A DNA stretch of 64,000 nucleotides from Kiloniellaceae bacterium. GTDB lineage: Bacteria > Pseudomonadota > Alphaproteobacteria > Kiloniellales > Kiloniellaceae. Both the position numbers and the translations under genes were made by a program. Location of the stretch: the NCBI GenBank assembly GCA_021776195.1, contig JAJFGK010000162.1:160975-224974 (forward strand). The letters are read 5' to 3'. The notes beneath the pieces are model-generated. The model was not told where the DNA came from. It worked only from the letters and a program-made list of their open reading frames with translations, and made no database searches. Within the stretch, counting starts at the first letter, position 1; each line of letters starts with the position of its first letter. Shown here one piece after another: positions 38,335 through 46,311 of this stretch.

Positions 38335-39311
38335 GCGCGATGGCCGGCGACAACGTGCTGGAGGTCCGCGACCTGTCGGTGAATTTCCGCACCCTCCGGG
38401 GCCCGGTCGGCGCCTTGCGCCATGTCGACCTGACCGTGCCGCGCGACAAGATCGTCGGCATCGTGGGCGAGTCGGGCTGCGGCAAGTCGACCCTGATCAA
38501 CACGCTGCTGCGCCTTCTGGCGCCCAACGCCGTGGTCCCCCAGGGCTCGGTGAATTTCCAGGGCCGCGATGTCCTGAAGATGGACAAAACCGAGCTGCAG
38601 GCTCTGCGCGGCCAGCAGATCTCGATGGTTTTTCAGGACCCCATGACGGCCCTGAACCCGGTGATCAGCATCGGCATCCAGATGATGGATATTCTCTATC
38701 GCACCAAGCTGACAGAGGCCGAGAAACGCGCGCGGGCCGCCGAGATGCTGCAGTTGGTCGGCATTCCCGATCCGGTCGAGCGGCTCGACGAGTTCCCGCA
38801 CCAGTTCTCCGGCGGCATGCGTCAGCGCATCTGCATCGCCATGGCCCTGATGATGAACCCGGCGCTCTTGATCGCCGACGAACCGACCACGGCCCTGGAC
38901 GTCACCCTGGAGGCCCAGATCATCCATCTGCTGCGCGAGCTGAAGCGCCGCTTTCAGTGTTCGATCCTCTTCGTCTCGCACAATCTGGGTCTGATCGCCG
39001 AACTCTGCGACGAGGTGGTGGTGATGTACGCCGGCGAGGTGATCGAGCAGGGCTCGGTGCATGACCTCTTCCACAACCCGCAGCACCCCTACACCCAGAT
39101 GCTGCTGGAGTGCGATCCGGCGCGCATCCCCGAACTCCAGGCCGAGCTGCCGACCATCGGCGGCAGCGTGCCGGACCTGATCGAACTGCCGTCGGGCTGC
39201 ATCTTCGCGCCGCGCTGCCCCAAGGCCTTCGCGCCCTGCGGCCAGGAGCCGCCGGGGACCTACCCGGTCAATGGCGACCACTCGGCGCGCTGCTTTCTGG
39301 TGCGGCCATGA
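38331..39311 (+). CDS. ABC importer ATP-binding protein, DppD type
   Basis: The protein has 326 residues. Walker A is GESGCGKST, the signature FSGGMRQR and Walker B LLIADEPTTALD, and the C-terminal oligopeptide-type domain ends with a Cys-containing FAPRCPKAF block. It powers peptide-type import. It overlaps both neighbours by 4 bases. Confidence 0.95.
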   Translation: MSAMAGDNVLEVRDLSVNFRTLRGPVGALRHVDLTVPRDKIVGIVGESGCGKSTLINTLLRLLAPNAVVPQGSVNFQGRDVLKMDKTELQALRGQQISMVFQDPMTALNPVISIGIQMMDILYRTKLTEAEKRARAAEMLQLVGIPDPVERLDEFPHQFSGGMRQRICIAMALMMNPALLIADEPTTALDVTLEAQIIHLLRELKRRFQCSILFVSHNLGLIAELCDEVVVMYAGEVIEQGSVHDLFHNPQHPYTQMLLECDPARIPELQAELPTIGGSVPDLIELPSGCIFAPRCPKAFAPCGQEPPGTYPVNGDHSARCFLVRP

Positions 39312-40327
39312 CCGCGCTGCTGGTCGCCGAGGAGGTCCGGATCCGGTTTCGCATCGCCGGCGCCCTGCAGGCCCGAATGGCGAAGATCGACGACCCCTTT
39401 ATCGACGCGGTGATGCAGATCAGCTTTACGCTCGGCGAGGGCGAGACCCTGGGTCTGGTCGGCGAGTCGGGGTCCGGCAAGACCACGCTGGGACGGGCCG
39501 TCATTGGCCTGGTCGCGGCCGAGTCCGGCAGCATCAGATTCGCCGGCCAGGAACTGGTCGGCCTTGCCCCCTCGGCCTACAAGGCGGTCCGGCGCGAGAT
39601 CGCGATGATGTTTCAAGACCCCATCGCCAGCCTCAGCCCGCGCAAGACCGTGCGCAGCCAAATCGTCGAGCCCTTCAAGATTCATGGCTTCAAGGACCGG
39701 GATCTGGCCCAGGAGGCCAGCCGCCTGCTGCACATGGTGGGGCTGCACGAGGGCTATATGAACGCCTACCCGCACCAGCTTTCCGGCGGCCAGGCCCGCC
39801 GTGTCGGCGTCGCCCGCGCCCTGGCGCTCAATCCCAAGGTCATCATCGCCGACGAGCCGACCGCGGGGCTCGACGTTTCGGTCCAGGGCGAGATTCTGAA
39901 CCTGATGAAGCGGCTGCAAGCCGAGCTCGGCCTCAGTTATCTCATCATCACGCACAATCTGCCGGTGGTGCGCCACGTCAGCGACCGCCTGGCCATCATG
40001 TACCTGGGCCGCTTCGTCGAGCTCGGCACCACCGCCGAGATCTTCAAGCGCCCGGCCCACCCCTACACCCTGGGCCTGCTGGCCGCGGTGCCGGAGCCCG
40101 ACCCCGACAAGCGCCGGGACAAACTGGAGCTGCAGGGCGAGATTCCCTCCCTGCGCAACCGGCCCCAGGGCTGCGAGTTCCACACCCGCTGCCCCTTTGC
40201 CGTGGACCGGTGCCGCGCCGAAGCGCCGGACTACAAGGAGGTCGCGCCCGGCCACTTCGCCTCCTGCCACTTCCCCTTCCCCTCGCCCGCCGACGCCAAG
40301 CCGCTGGAAACCCTGCGGTCCGGGTGA
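39308..40327 (+). CDS. ABC importer ATP-binding protein, DppF type
   Basis: The protein has 339 residues with Walker A GESGSGKTT, signature LSGGQARR, Walker B IIADEPTAGLD and a C-terminal CEFHTRCPFA block. It is the second ATPase of the importer. A gap of 178 bases follows before the binding-protein gene, and that gap may hold a separate promoter. Confidence 0.95.
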   Translation: MTALLVAEEVRIRFRIAGALQARMAKIDDPFIDAVMQISFTLGEGETLGLVGESGSGKTTLGRAVIGLVAAESGSIRFAGQELVGLAPSAYKAVRREIAMMFQDPIASLSPRKTVRSQIVEPFKIHGFKDRDLAQEASRLLHMVGLHEGYMNAYPHQLSGGQARRVGVARALALNPKVIIADEPTAGLDVSVQGEILNLMKRLQAELGLSYLIITHNLPVVRHVSDRLAIMYLGRFVELGTTAEIFKRPAHPYTLGLLAAVPEPDPDKRRDKLELQGEIPSLRNRPQGCEFHTRCPFAVDRCRAEAPDYKEVAPGHFASCHFPFPSPADAKPLETLRSG

Positions 40328-40460
40328 GTCTCTTCGGTGGCGACCAATGCGACACCCCAGGCATCATGCGGATTGACGAATTTATGGGTGAAGCCTGCGC
40401 TGCCACTGTGATACGGTTTGGGCCAAGACTATGGGATCGGGAAAGAATCCCGGAAAAAAT

Positions 40461-40494
40461 GCCAAATCTTCAACAAGGCCAAATCTTCAACAAG
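40461..40494. repeat. Perfect 17-bp tandem duplication before the binding-protein ribosome site
   Basis: GCCAAATCTTCAACAAG occurs at 40461-40477 and again, identically, at 40478-40494. The second copy runs directly into the GGGAGG Shine-Dalgarno of the binding-protein gene. It is a recent duplication, as no base differs. Confidence 0.95.
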
Positions 40495-40505
40495 GGAGGA
40501 ATTCA

Positions 40506-42098
40506 ATGACAGGACCGAAATTCGACCGGCGGGGTATGCTGATGGCGACCGCCGGCGCGGTGGCGGCCTCGAGCTTCGTCGACAGCCTGATCAGCCCGGC
40601 CCTGGCAGCCGGCATGAGCAGCCGCAAGATCCGCGTGCGGGCCAACCGCACCATCGTCTCGACCGACCCGGGCTACATGATCGGCGGCTTCGAGATGGTC
40701 CTGCAGTTCGCCTGTCTGGCCCGCCTGGTCAGCTACACCGACGACAGCGACGAGTGGGGCTGGAAGCCCAGCGAGTTCGTGAAATCGGTCGGGCAGCCCG
40801 ATCCCTCGACCATCACCTTCGAGCTCAAGCCCGGTATCATGTGGTACGACGGCACGACCCATGAGGCCATCGACGAGTTGACCGCCGAGGACGTCAAGTA
40901 CTCCCTGGAGCGCATGAAGGTCGCCGAGTGGAAGGACAAGGCCGTCGCCCTGGAGACGGTCGAGGTGACCGGCACCTATACCGGCGTTCTGCGTCTCAAT
41001 ACGCCCTTCGCGCCGATCTGGTACACCTGGCTGGCCGACGGCACCGGCGCCATCGTCTCGAAGAAGGCGGTCGAGGCGGCCGGCGGCAAGTTCGACGGCA
41101 TCTTCAACTTCTACTGCGGTCCCTACCGGGTGAAGGAGTGGGTGCAGAAGCAGGGCTACACCCTGGAAGCCAATCCGGACTGGAAGGGCAAGCAGCCGAA
41201 TGTCGCCGAGGTCGAGTTCGTCATCATCGACGACGAGAAGACGGCGGAGATCGCCTACGAGGCCGGCGAGATCGACATCACCCACATCTCGACCGACACC
41301 CTGGCGCGCTATCAAAAGGACGGGCCGCCCGAGAACACCACCCTGAAGGTCTACCCGAGCACGGCCTGGCTGTGGATGGGTCTCAACACCGAGCACCCCA
41401 AACTGCAGGACATTCGCGTGCGCCGCGCGATCCAGCATGCCGTGGATGTCGACCTGATCATCGAGGCGGCCTACGCCGGCATCAGCCCGCGGTCGCGCGG
41501 CATCGTGGCGCCGGGTCTGATCGGGCACCGCAAGGAGACCAAGTTCGAAAGACCGGACCTGGAAGCGGCCCGGGCGCTAATGGAGGAATCCGGCGTCACC
41601 GACCTGACCCTGGAATTGCGCACCATCAACCGCACCGACCGCATCGCCGCGGCGACCATCGTGCAGGCCAACCTGGCCGAGATCGGCATCACCGTCGACG
41701 TGATCCCGATGGACGCGGGTCCCTTCTGGAACCTCGGCCTCGAGTCAGAGGGCGAGGACTGGAAAGACCTGCAGCTCTGGCTCATGCGCTACCTCGACTC
41801 GCCGGACCCCAGTCAAATGGCGCAGTGGTACATTTCGGAGCAGGTCGGCGTCTGGAACTGGGAGCGTTGGAAGGACGAGGAGTTCGACCGGCTCTACAAG
41901 GAAGGCCTGGTCGAGACCGACGAGGCGAAGCGCCACGCGATCTACATCCGCATGCAGGAGATCATGGAGGATACCGGCGGCTACGTGTTCATCACCCACG
42001 AGCCGGTCGGCACAATCTGGCGCGACGATCTCGAAGTATCTATCCAGCCCACCGGCTGGCTCTGGTATCTCGATAACTTCGCATGGAAAGAGGCCTGA
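40506..42098 (+). CDS. ABC importer periplasmic substrate-binding protein (family 5)
   Basis: The protein has 530 residues. The N terminus (MTGPKFDRRGMLMATAGAV) has a twin-arginine signal, with likely cleavage after ALAA near residue 35, so it is exported to the periplasm. The rest is the SBP_bac_5 fold, with the usual ITFELKPGIMWYDGT and NTEHPKLQDIRVRRAIQHAVD stretches. It binds a peptide-like or opine-like ligand. A strong ribosome site (GGGAGG) precedes the ATG. A GC-rich terminator-like hairpin follows the gene, so the binding protein may be more highly expressed than the downstream enzymes. Confidence 0.93.
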   Translation: MTGPKFDRRGMLMATAGAVAASSFVDSLISPALAAGMSSRKIRVRANRTIVSTDPGYMIGGFEMVLQFACLARLVSYTDDSDEWGWKPSEFVKSVGQPDPSTITFELKPGIMWYDGTTHEAIDELTAEDVKYSLERMKVAEWKDKAVALETVEVTGTYTGVLRLNTPFAPIWYTWLADGTGAIVSKKAVEAAGGKFDGIFNFYCGPYRVKEWVQKQGYTLEANPDWKGKQPNVAEVEFVIIDDEKTAEIAYEAGEIDITHISTDTLARYQKDGPPENTTLKVYPSTAWLWMGLNTEHPKLQDIRVRRAIQHAVDVDLIIEAAYAGISPRSRGIVAPGLIGHRKETKFERPDLEAARALMEESGVTDLTLELRTINRTDRIAAATIVQANLAEIGITVDVIPMDAGPFWNLGLESEGEDWKDLQLWLMRYLDSPDPSQMAQWYISEQVGVWNWERWKDEEFDRLYKEGLVETDEAKRHAIYIRMQEIMEDTGGYVFITHEPVGTIWRDDLEVSIQPTGWLWYLDNFAWKEA

Positions 42099-42127
42099 TC
42101 CCCGGCGGGGGCTGGCATTTTCGGGGT

Positions 42128-42161
42128 GGCCGCCGGGCCGAGGGCCGGCGGCCGCCTTTTT
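42128..42161 (+). terminator. GC-rich hairpin with U-run after the binding-protein gene
   Basis: GGCCGCCGGGCC (42128-42139) and GGCCGGCGGCC (42143-42153) form a strong stem with one bulged base, followed by GCCTTTTT. It lies inside the plus-strand unit, 30 bases before the next start, so it probably acts as a partial terminator with read-through. Confidence 0.75.
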
Positions 42162-42190
42162 CCTCAAGTTAGGTGTCACCGCAGTCTGTC

Positions 42191-44215
42191 ATGAAAATTC
42201 GCCGGGACTATCCCTGTGAGATCCGGGAAGAGTTGAACGTCGCCATACCGCTGGCCGACGGCACCCGGCTGGCCGCCAGGCTGTGGCGGCCGGTCGATGG
42301 CGAGAGCCATCCGGTTCCGGCGATACTGGAATACATTCCCTATCGCCAGCGCGACGGCACCTCGGGCCTCGACGCCCGGACCCATCCCTACTTCGCCGGC
42401 CATGGCTACGCCGCCATTCGCGTCGATATTCGCGGCAGCGGCGATTCCCAAGGCGTCCTGCTGGACGAGTACCTCACGCTGGAGCAGGACGACGCGCTGG
42501 AGATCATCGCCTGGGTGGCGGCGCAGCCCTGGTGCAGCGGCGCGGTCGGCATGATCGGAATCTCCTGGGGCGGCTTCGCCGGCCTGCAGATCGCCGCGCG
42601 CCGGCCGCCGGCGCTGAAAGCCATCGTCACGGTCTGCTCGACCGACGACCGCTACGCCGACGACGTGCACTACATGGGCGGCTGCCTGCTGAACGACGGG
42701 ATCTCCTGGGGCGCCGGGATCTTCGGCGTGGTCTGCCGCCCGCCCGACCGCGACGCGGTGGGCGAGGCCTGGCGCGACCTCTGGCTTCAGCGCCTGGAGG
42801 CCAACCCGGTGCCGCTGATCGCCTGGATGGAGCACCAGCGGCGCGACGAGTTCTGGCGCCATGGCTCGGTCTGCGAGGACTACGCGGCGATCGACTGCGC
42901 GGTCTATGCGGTGGGCGGCTGGACCGACGGCTACACCAACGCGATCTTTCGCCTGATGCAGAACCTGGAGGCCCCCAAGCGGGCCCTGGTCGGCCCCTGG
43001 ACCCATCTCTATCCACATTTCGGCACGCCGGGCCCGGCCATCGGTTTCCTGCAGGACTGCTTGCGCTTCTGGGACGAGCGACTGAAAGGCCTGGACCGCG
43101 GCCTGGCCCAGGACCCGCCTATTCATTTTTGGATGCAGGAAGGCCTGCACGCCGACGCGCGGGGTCCCCGGATGGAGGGCCGCTGGTGCGGCCTCGATGC
43201 CTGGCCGCCGGACGCCGGTGAAAGCCGGACCTTGGTCTTGAACCCGGACCGCCTGGAGGCCGACGCCCGGCCGGAGCAGGCCCTGGTGGTGCGCACGCCC
43301 CTGACCTGCGGCCTGGCGTCCGGCGAGTGGTGCCCGCTCGATTCCGGTGGCGAGGGTCCCGAGTTTCAAATGGATCAGCGTGCCGACGATGCGCTGTCGC
43401 TCTGCTTCGACAGCGAGCCCCTGACCGAGCCGCTGGAGATCCTGGGCCAGCCGGTTCTGTCGGTCGAACTCAGCAGCGACCGGCCCCAGGCCATGCTGGC
43501 GGTGCGGCTCTGCGAGGTGGCGCCCGACGGTCATTCCTCGCGGGTGACTTTTGGCCTCTTGAACCTCTGCCATCGCCACGGTCACGCCGAGCCGCAGGCC
43601 CTGACGCCGGGCGAGCGGATCACCGTCGAGCTGCCCCTGAAGATCGTCGCCTACCGCTTCCGCCCCGGCCACCGCATTCGCCTGGCGGTCTCGACGGTCT
43701 ATTGGCCCATGGCCTGGCCCTCGCCGCGCGGGGTGAGCTTGTCGCTCTTCAGCGGGGTCAGCCGGCTGGCGCTGCCGCTTTGCCCGGCCGAACAGCTCCG
43801 CGAACTCGATGTCCCCTTCGAGCCGGCCGAGTCGTCGCCGCCGCTGCCAACGACACGGTTGAGCGAAAGCAAGCTCGAACGCGGCCTGAGCCACGACCTG
43901 GCCACCGGGGCCGTCGCCTTCTGGCATGAGGAAGAGAGCGGCACCCAGCGGCTCGAGGACATCGGCCTGGAGGTCGCCCGCAAGGCGTCGGAAATCTACC
44001 GGATCGTCGAGGGCGATCCGCTTTCGGCGCGCAGCGAGATGCGCCGCGAGGTCGAACTGCGGCGCGGCGACTGGCGGGTCCGCAACGTCGAGACCACGGT
44101 GGTTTCCTGCGACCTGGAGACCTTCCGGGTCGAGGCCAAGCTGGAGGCCTTCGAGGGCGACAGGCCGATTTTCGAGCGCAGTTGGGATCACCGCATCCCC
44201 CGCGACCAGCTATGA
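42191..44215 (+). CDS. CocE/NonD-family alpha/beta hydrolase 2
   Basis: The protein has 674 residues. The triad is Ser125 (GISWGG), Asp246 (GGWTDGY) and His272 (GPWTHLY). The jelly-roll domain has STVYWPMAWPSP. It is close to CocE hydrolases 1 and 3 in every motif and in length. The ATG at 42191 is used; a GTG at 42173 is an alternative. It overlaps the next gene by 4 bases, so translation is coupled to the amine dehydrogenase. Confidence 0.93.
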   Translation: MKIRRDYPCEIREELNVAIPLADGTRLAARLWRPVDGESHPVPAILEYIPYRQRDGTSGLDARTHPYFAGHGYAAIRVDIRGSGDSQGVLLDEYLTLEQDDALEIIAWVAAQPWCSGAVGMIGISWGGFAGLQIAARRPPALKAIVTVCSTDDRYADDVHYMGGCLLNDGISWGAGIFGVVCRPPDRDAVGEAWRDLWLQRLEANPVPLIAWMEHQRRDEFWRHGSVCEDYAAIDCAVYAVGGWTDGYTNAIFRLMQNLEAPKRALVGPWTHLYPHFGTPGPAIGFLQDCLRFWDERLKGLDRGLAQDPPIHFWMQEGLHADARGPRMEGRWCGLDAWPPDAGESRTLVLNPDRLEADARPEQALVVRTPLTCGLASGEWCPLDSGGEGPEFQMDQRADDALSLCFDSEPLTEPLEILGQPVLSVELSSDRPQAMLAVRLCEVAPDGHSSRVTFGLLNLCHRHGHAEPQALTPGERITVELPLKIVAYRFRPGHRIRLAVSTVYWPMAWPSPRGVSLSLFSGVSRLALPLCPAEQLRELDVPFEPAESSPPLPTTRLSESKLERGLSHDLATGAVAFWHEEESGTQRLEDIGLEVARKASEIYRIVEGDPLSARSEMRREVELRRGDWRVRNVETTVVSCDLETFRVEAKLEAFEGDRPIFERSWDHRIPRDQL

Positions 44216-46311
44216 CCACGCCCGATCAGTACAAGGTCCTCTTCGAGCCGCTGCGCATCGGGCCGGTCACCACCAAGAACCGATTCTATCAGGTGCCGCA
44301 CTGCACCGGCATGGGCTACGAGCTGCCGCACACCCTGGCGGCCATGCGCGCGGCCAAGGCCGAGGGCGGCTGGGGCGTGGTCAACACGGAGTACGCCTCG
44401 ATCCATCCGACTTCGGACGATGCGCCCTTCCCCTCCTGCAGCCTGTGGGACGAGGACGACGTCCGCGCCATGGCGATGGTCGCCGAGGCGATTCACGACC
44501 ACGGCGCGCTGGCCGGCACCCAGCTGTGGCACGGCGGCCTCTATGCCGCGAACAAGAGCACCCGCGAGCTGCCGCTGTCGCCCTCGGGCGGGCCGATCGC
44601 CTACCTCAATCCACTTCACGCCCGGGCCATGGACAAGACCGATATCAAGGACCTCCGGCGCTGGCAGGTCGAGGCCGCCAGGCGCGCCGAGCGGGCCGGT
44701 TTCGACCTTATCTACGTCTATGCCGGCCACGCCTATCTGCCCTTCCAGTTCATCACCCCGCGCTTCAATCAGCGCAGCGACGAGTACGGCGGCAGCCTGG
44801 AGAACCGGGTCCGGCTGTTCCGCGAGATGATCGAGGAGACCAAGGAAGCGGTCGGCGACAAGTGCGCCGTGGCGGTGCGCTTCGCGGTCCACGAGTTCCA
44901 GGTCGAGGGCGGCCTGCGCAGCGACGCCGAGGGCCGCGAGGTGGTCGAGATGCTGGCGGAGTTGCCCGACCTCTGGGACGTCAACATCAGCGACTACCGT
45001 AGCGATTCCGGGACCTCGCGCTACTTCGCCGAGGGCAGCCAGGAAGAGTTCACCAGCTTCGTCAAGCAGGTCACCACCAAGCCGGTGGTCGGCGTCGGGC
45101 GTTACACCTCGCCCGATGCCATGGTCTCGGCGATCCGGCGCGGCGTGCTCGATCTGATCGGCGCGGCGCGGCCCTCGATCGCCGACCCCTTCCTGCCCAA
45201 AAAGATCGAACAGGGCCGACTCGACGATATCCGCGAGTGCATCGGCTGCAATATCTGCCGCGCGACCTTCAAGGCCTGCAGCCCGATCCGCTGCACCCAG
45301 AACCCGACCATGGGCGAGGAGTATCGCCGCGGCTGGCACCCGGACCGCATCCGGCCCAAGGCCTCGGACCGGCCGATCCTGGTGATCGGCGCCGGGCCGG
45401 CCGGGCTGGAATGCGCCATGGCCCTGGGCGACCGTGGCCACGACGTCACCCTGTCCGAGGCCGGCGGCACGGTCGGCGGCCACATCAACCTGGCCGCGGC
45501 CCTGCCCGGGCTGGCCGCCTGGGGGCGGGTGCGCGACCACCGCATGACCCGCATCGGCCAGATGGCCAATGTCCGGCTCTACCTGGAGAGCCGCCTCGAG
45601 GCCTCGGACATCCTGGAGTTCCAGGGCAGCCGGGTGGTGCTGGCCACCGGCGCGCGCTGGCGCGCCGACGGCGCCGGGCGCAGCAGCCGCGGGCCGATCC
45701 CCGGCTGCGGCGAGACCACGGCCCCCGGCGAGACCACGGCCCCTGGGGCCGTCCTGACCCCCGAGGCGGTGCTGGCCGGCGCGCCGGTCGCCAGCCCGGT
45801 GGTGATCTTCGACGACGATCACTACTACATGGGCGCCGGTCTGGCCGAAATGCTCCGGGCCCAGGGCCACGATGTCACCTTGGTGACCCCGGCGCCCGAG
45901 CCGGCGAGCTGGACCATCTGGACCGACGAGCACCACCTGCTGGCGCCGCATCTCTACAAGCTCGGGATCGGCATCGAGGTTTCTCACAGCCTGGTCGCGC
46001 GCCAGGAAGGGGCCGTCGAGATCGCCTTTTCGCCGACCGGCGCGCGCAGGCAGATCGACTGCGCCAGCCTGGTACTGGTGACCTCCCGGACCCCGGATCG
46101 CCGTCTCTACGACGCCTTGATGGCCCGGCCCGAGGCTCTGGCGGCGGCCGAGATTTCGCTGCCGGTCTGTCTCGGCGATGCCCAGGCACCGGGCCTGACC
46201 GCCGACGCGGTCTATGCCGGGCACCGCTATGCCGAGGAGCTGGACGTGGGCGATGCCGGCCCGCTGGTGCGCCGCGAGCGCGTTCTGCCGGCGGCTAAAG
46301 CCGCGCCATGA
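44212..46311 (+). CDS. Trimethylamine-dehydrogenase-like iron-sulfur flavoprotein
   Basis: The protein has 699 residues. The N-terminal TIM barrel (1-340) is of the old-yellow-enzyme type and carries Cys31 in QVPHC, where TMADH binds FMN covalently, and NTEY (Tyr61). The 4Fe-4S cysteines are 343, 346, 349 and 361 (CIGCNIC and C after IR). Two Rossmann-type domains (about 385-650, GAGPAGLE) follow. From memory of TMADH, its Trp355 corresponds to Phe353 here, so the aromatic pocket is changed. The family oxidatively removes a methyl group from tertiary amines; the amine here is unknown. It overlaps neighbours by 4 bases on both sides. Confidence 0.9.
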   Translation: MTTPDQYKVLFEPLRIGPVTTKNRFYQVPHCTGMGYELPHTLAAMRAAKAEGGWGVVNTEYASIHPTSDDAPFPSCSLWDEDDVRAMAMVAEAIHDHGALAGTQLWHGGLYAANKSTRELPLSPSGGPIAYLNPLHARAMDKTDIKDLRRWQVEAARRAERAGFDLIYVYAGHAYLPFQFITPRFNQRSDEYGGSLENRVRLFREMIEETKEAVGDKCAVAVRFAVHEFQVEGGLRSDAEGREVVEMLAELPDLWDVNISDYRSDSGTSRYFAEGSQEEFTSFVKQVTTKPVVGVGRYTSPDAMVSAIRRGVLDLIGAARPSIADPFLPKKIEQGRLDDIRECIGCNICRATFKACSPIRCTQNPTMGEEYRRGWHPDRIRPKASDRPILVIGAGPAGLECAMALGDRGHDVTLSEAGGTVGGHINLAAALPGLAAWGRVRDHRMTRIGQMANVRLYLESRLEASDILEFQGSRVVLATGARWRADGAGRSSRGPIPGCGETTAPGETTAPGAVLTPEAVLAGAPVASPVVIFDDDHYYMGAGLAEMLRAQGHDVTLVTPAPEPASWTIWTDEHHLLAPHLYKLGIGIEVSHSLVARQEGAVEIAFSPTGARRQIDCASLVLVTSRTPDRRLYDALMARPEALAAAEISLPVCLGDAQAPGLTADAVYAGHRYAEELDVGDAGPLVRRERVLPAAKAAP
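45709..45744 (+). repeat. 18-bp in-frame duplication inside the amine dehydrogenase gene
   Basis: GGCGAGACCACGGCCCCC (45709-45726) is followed by the same sequence with a final T (45727-45744). It adds six residues (GETTAP twice) in a loop between the two Rossmann-type domains. Confidence 0.9.
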
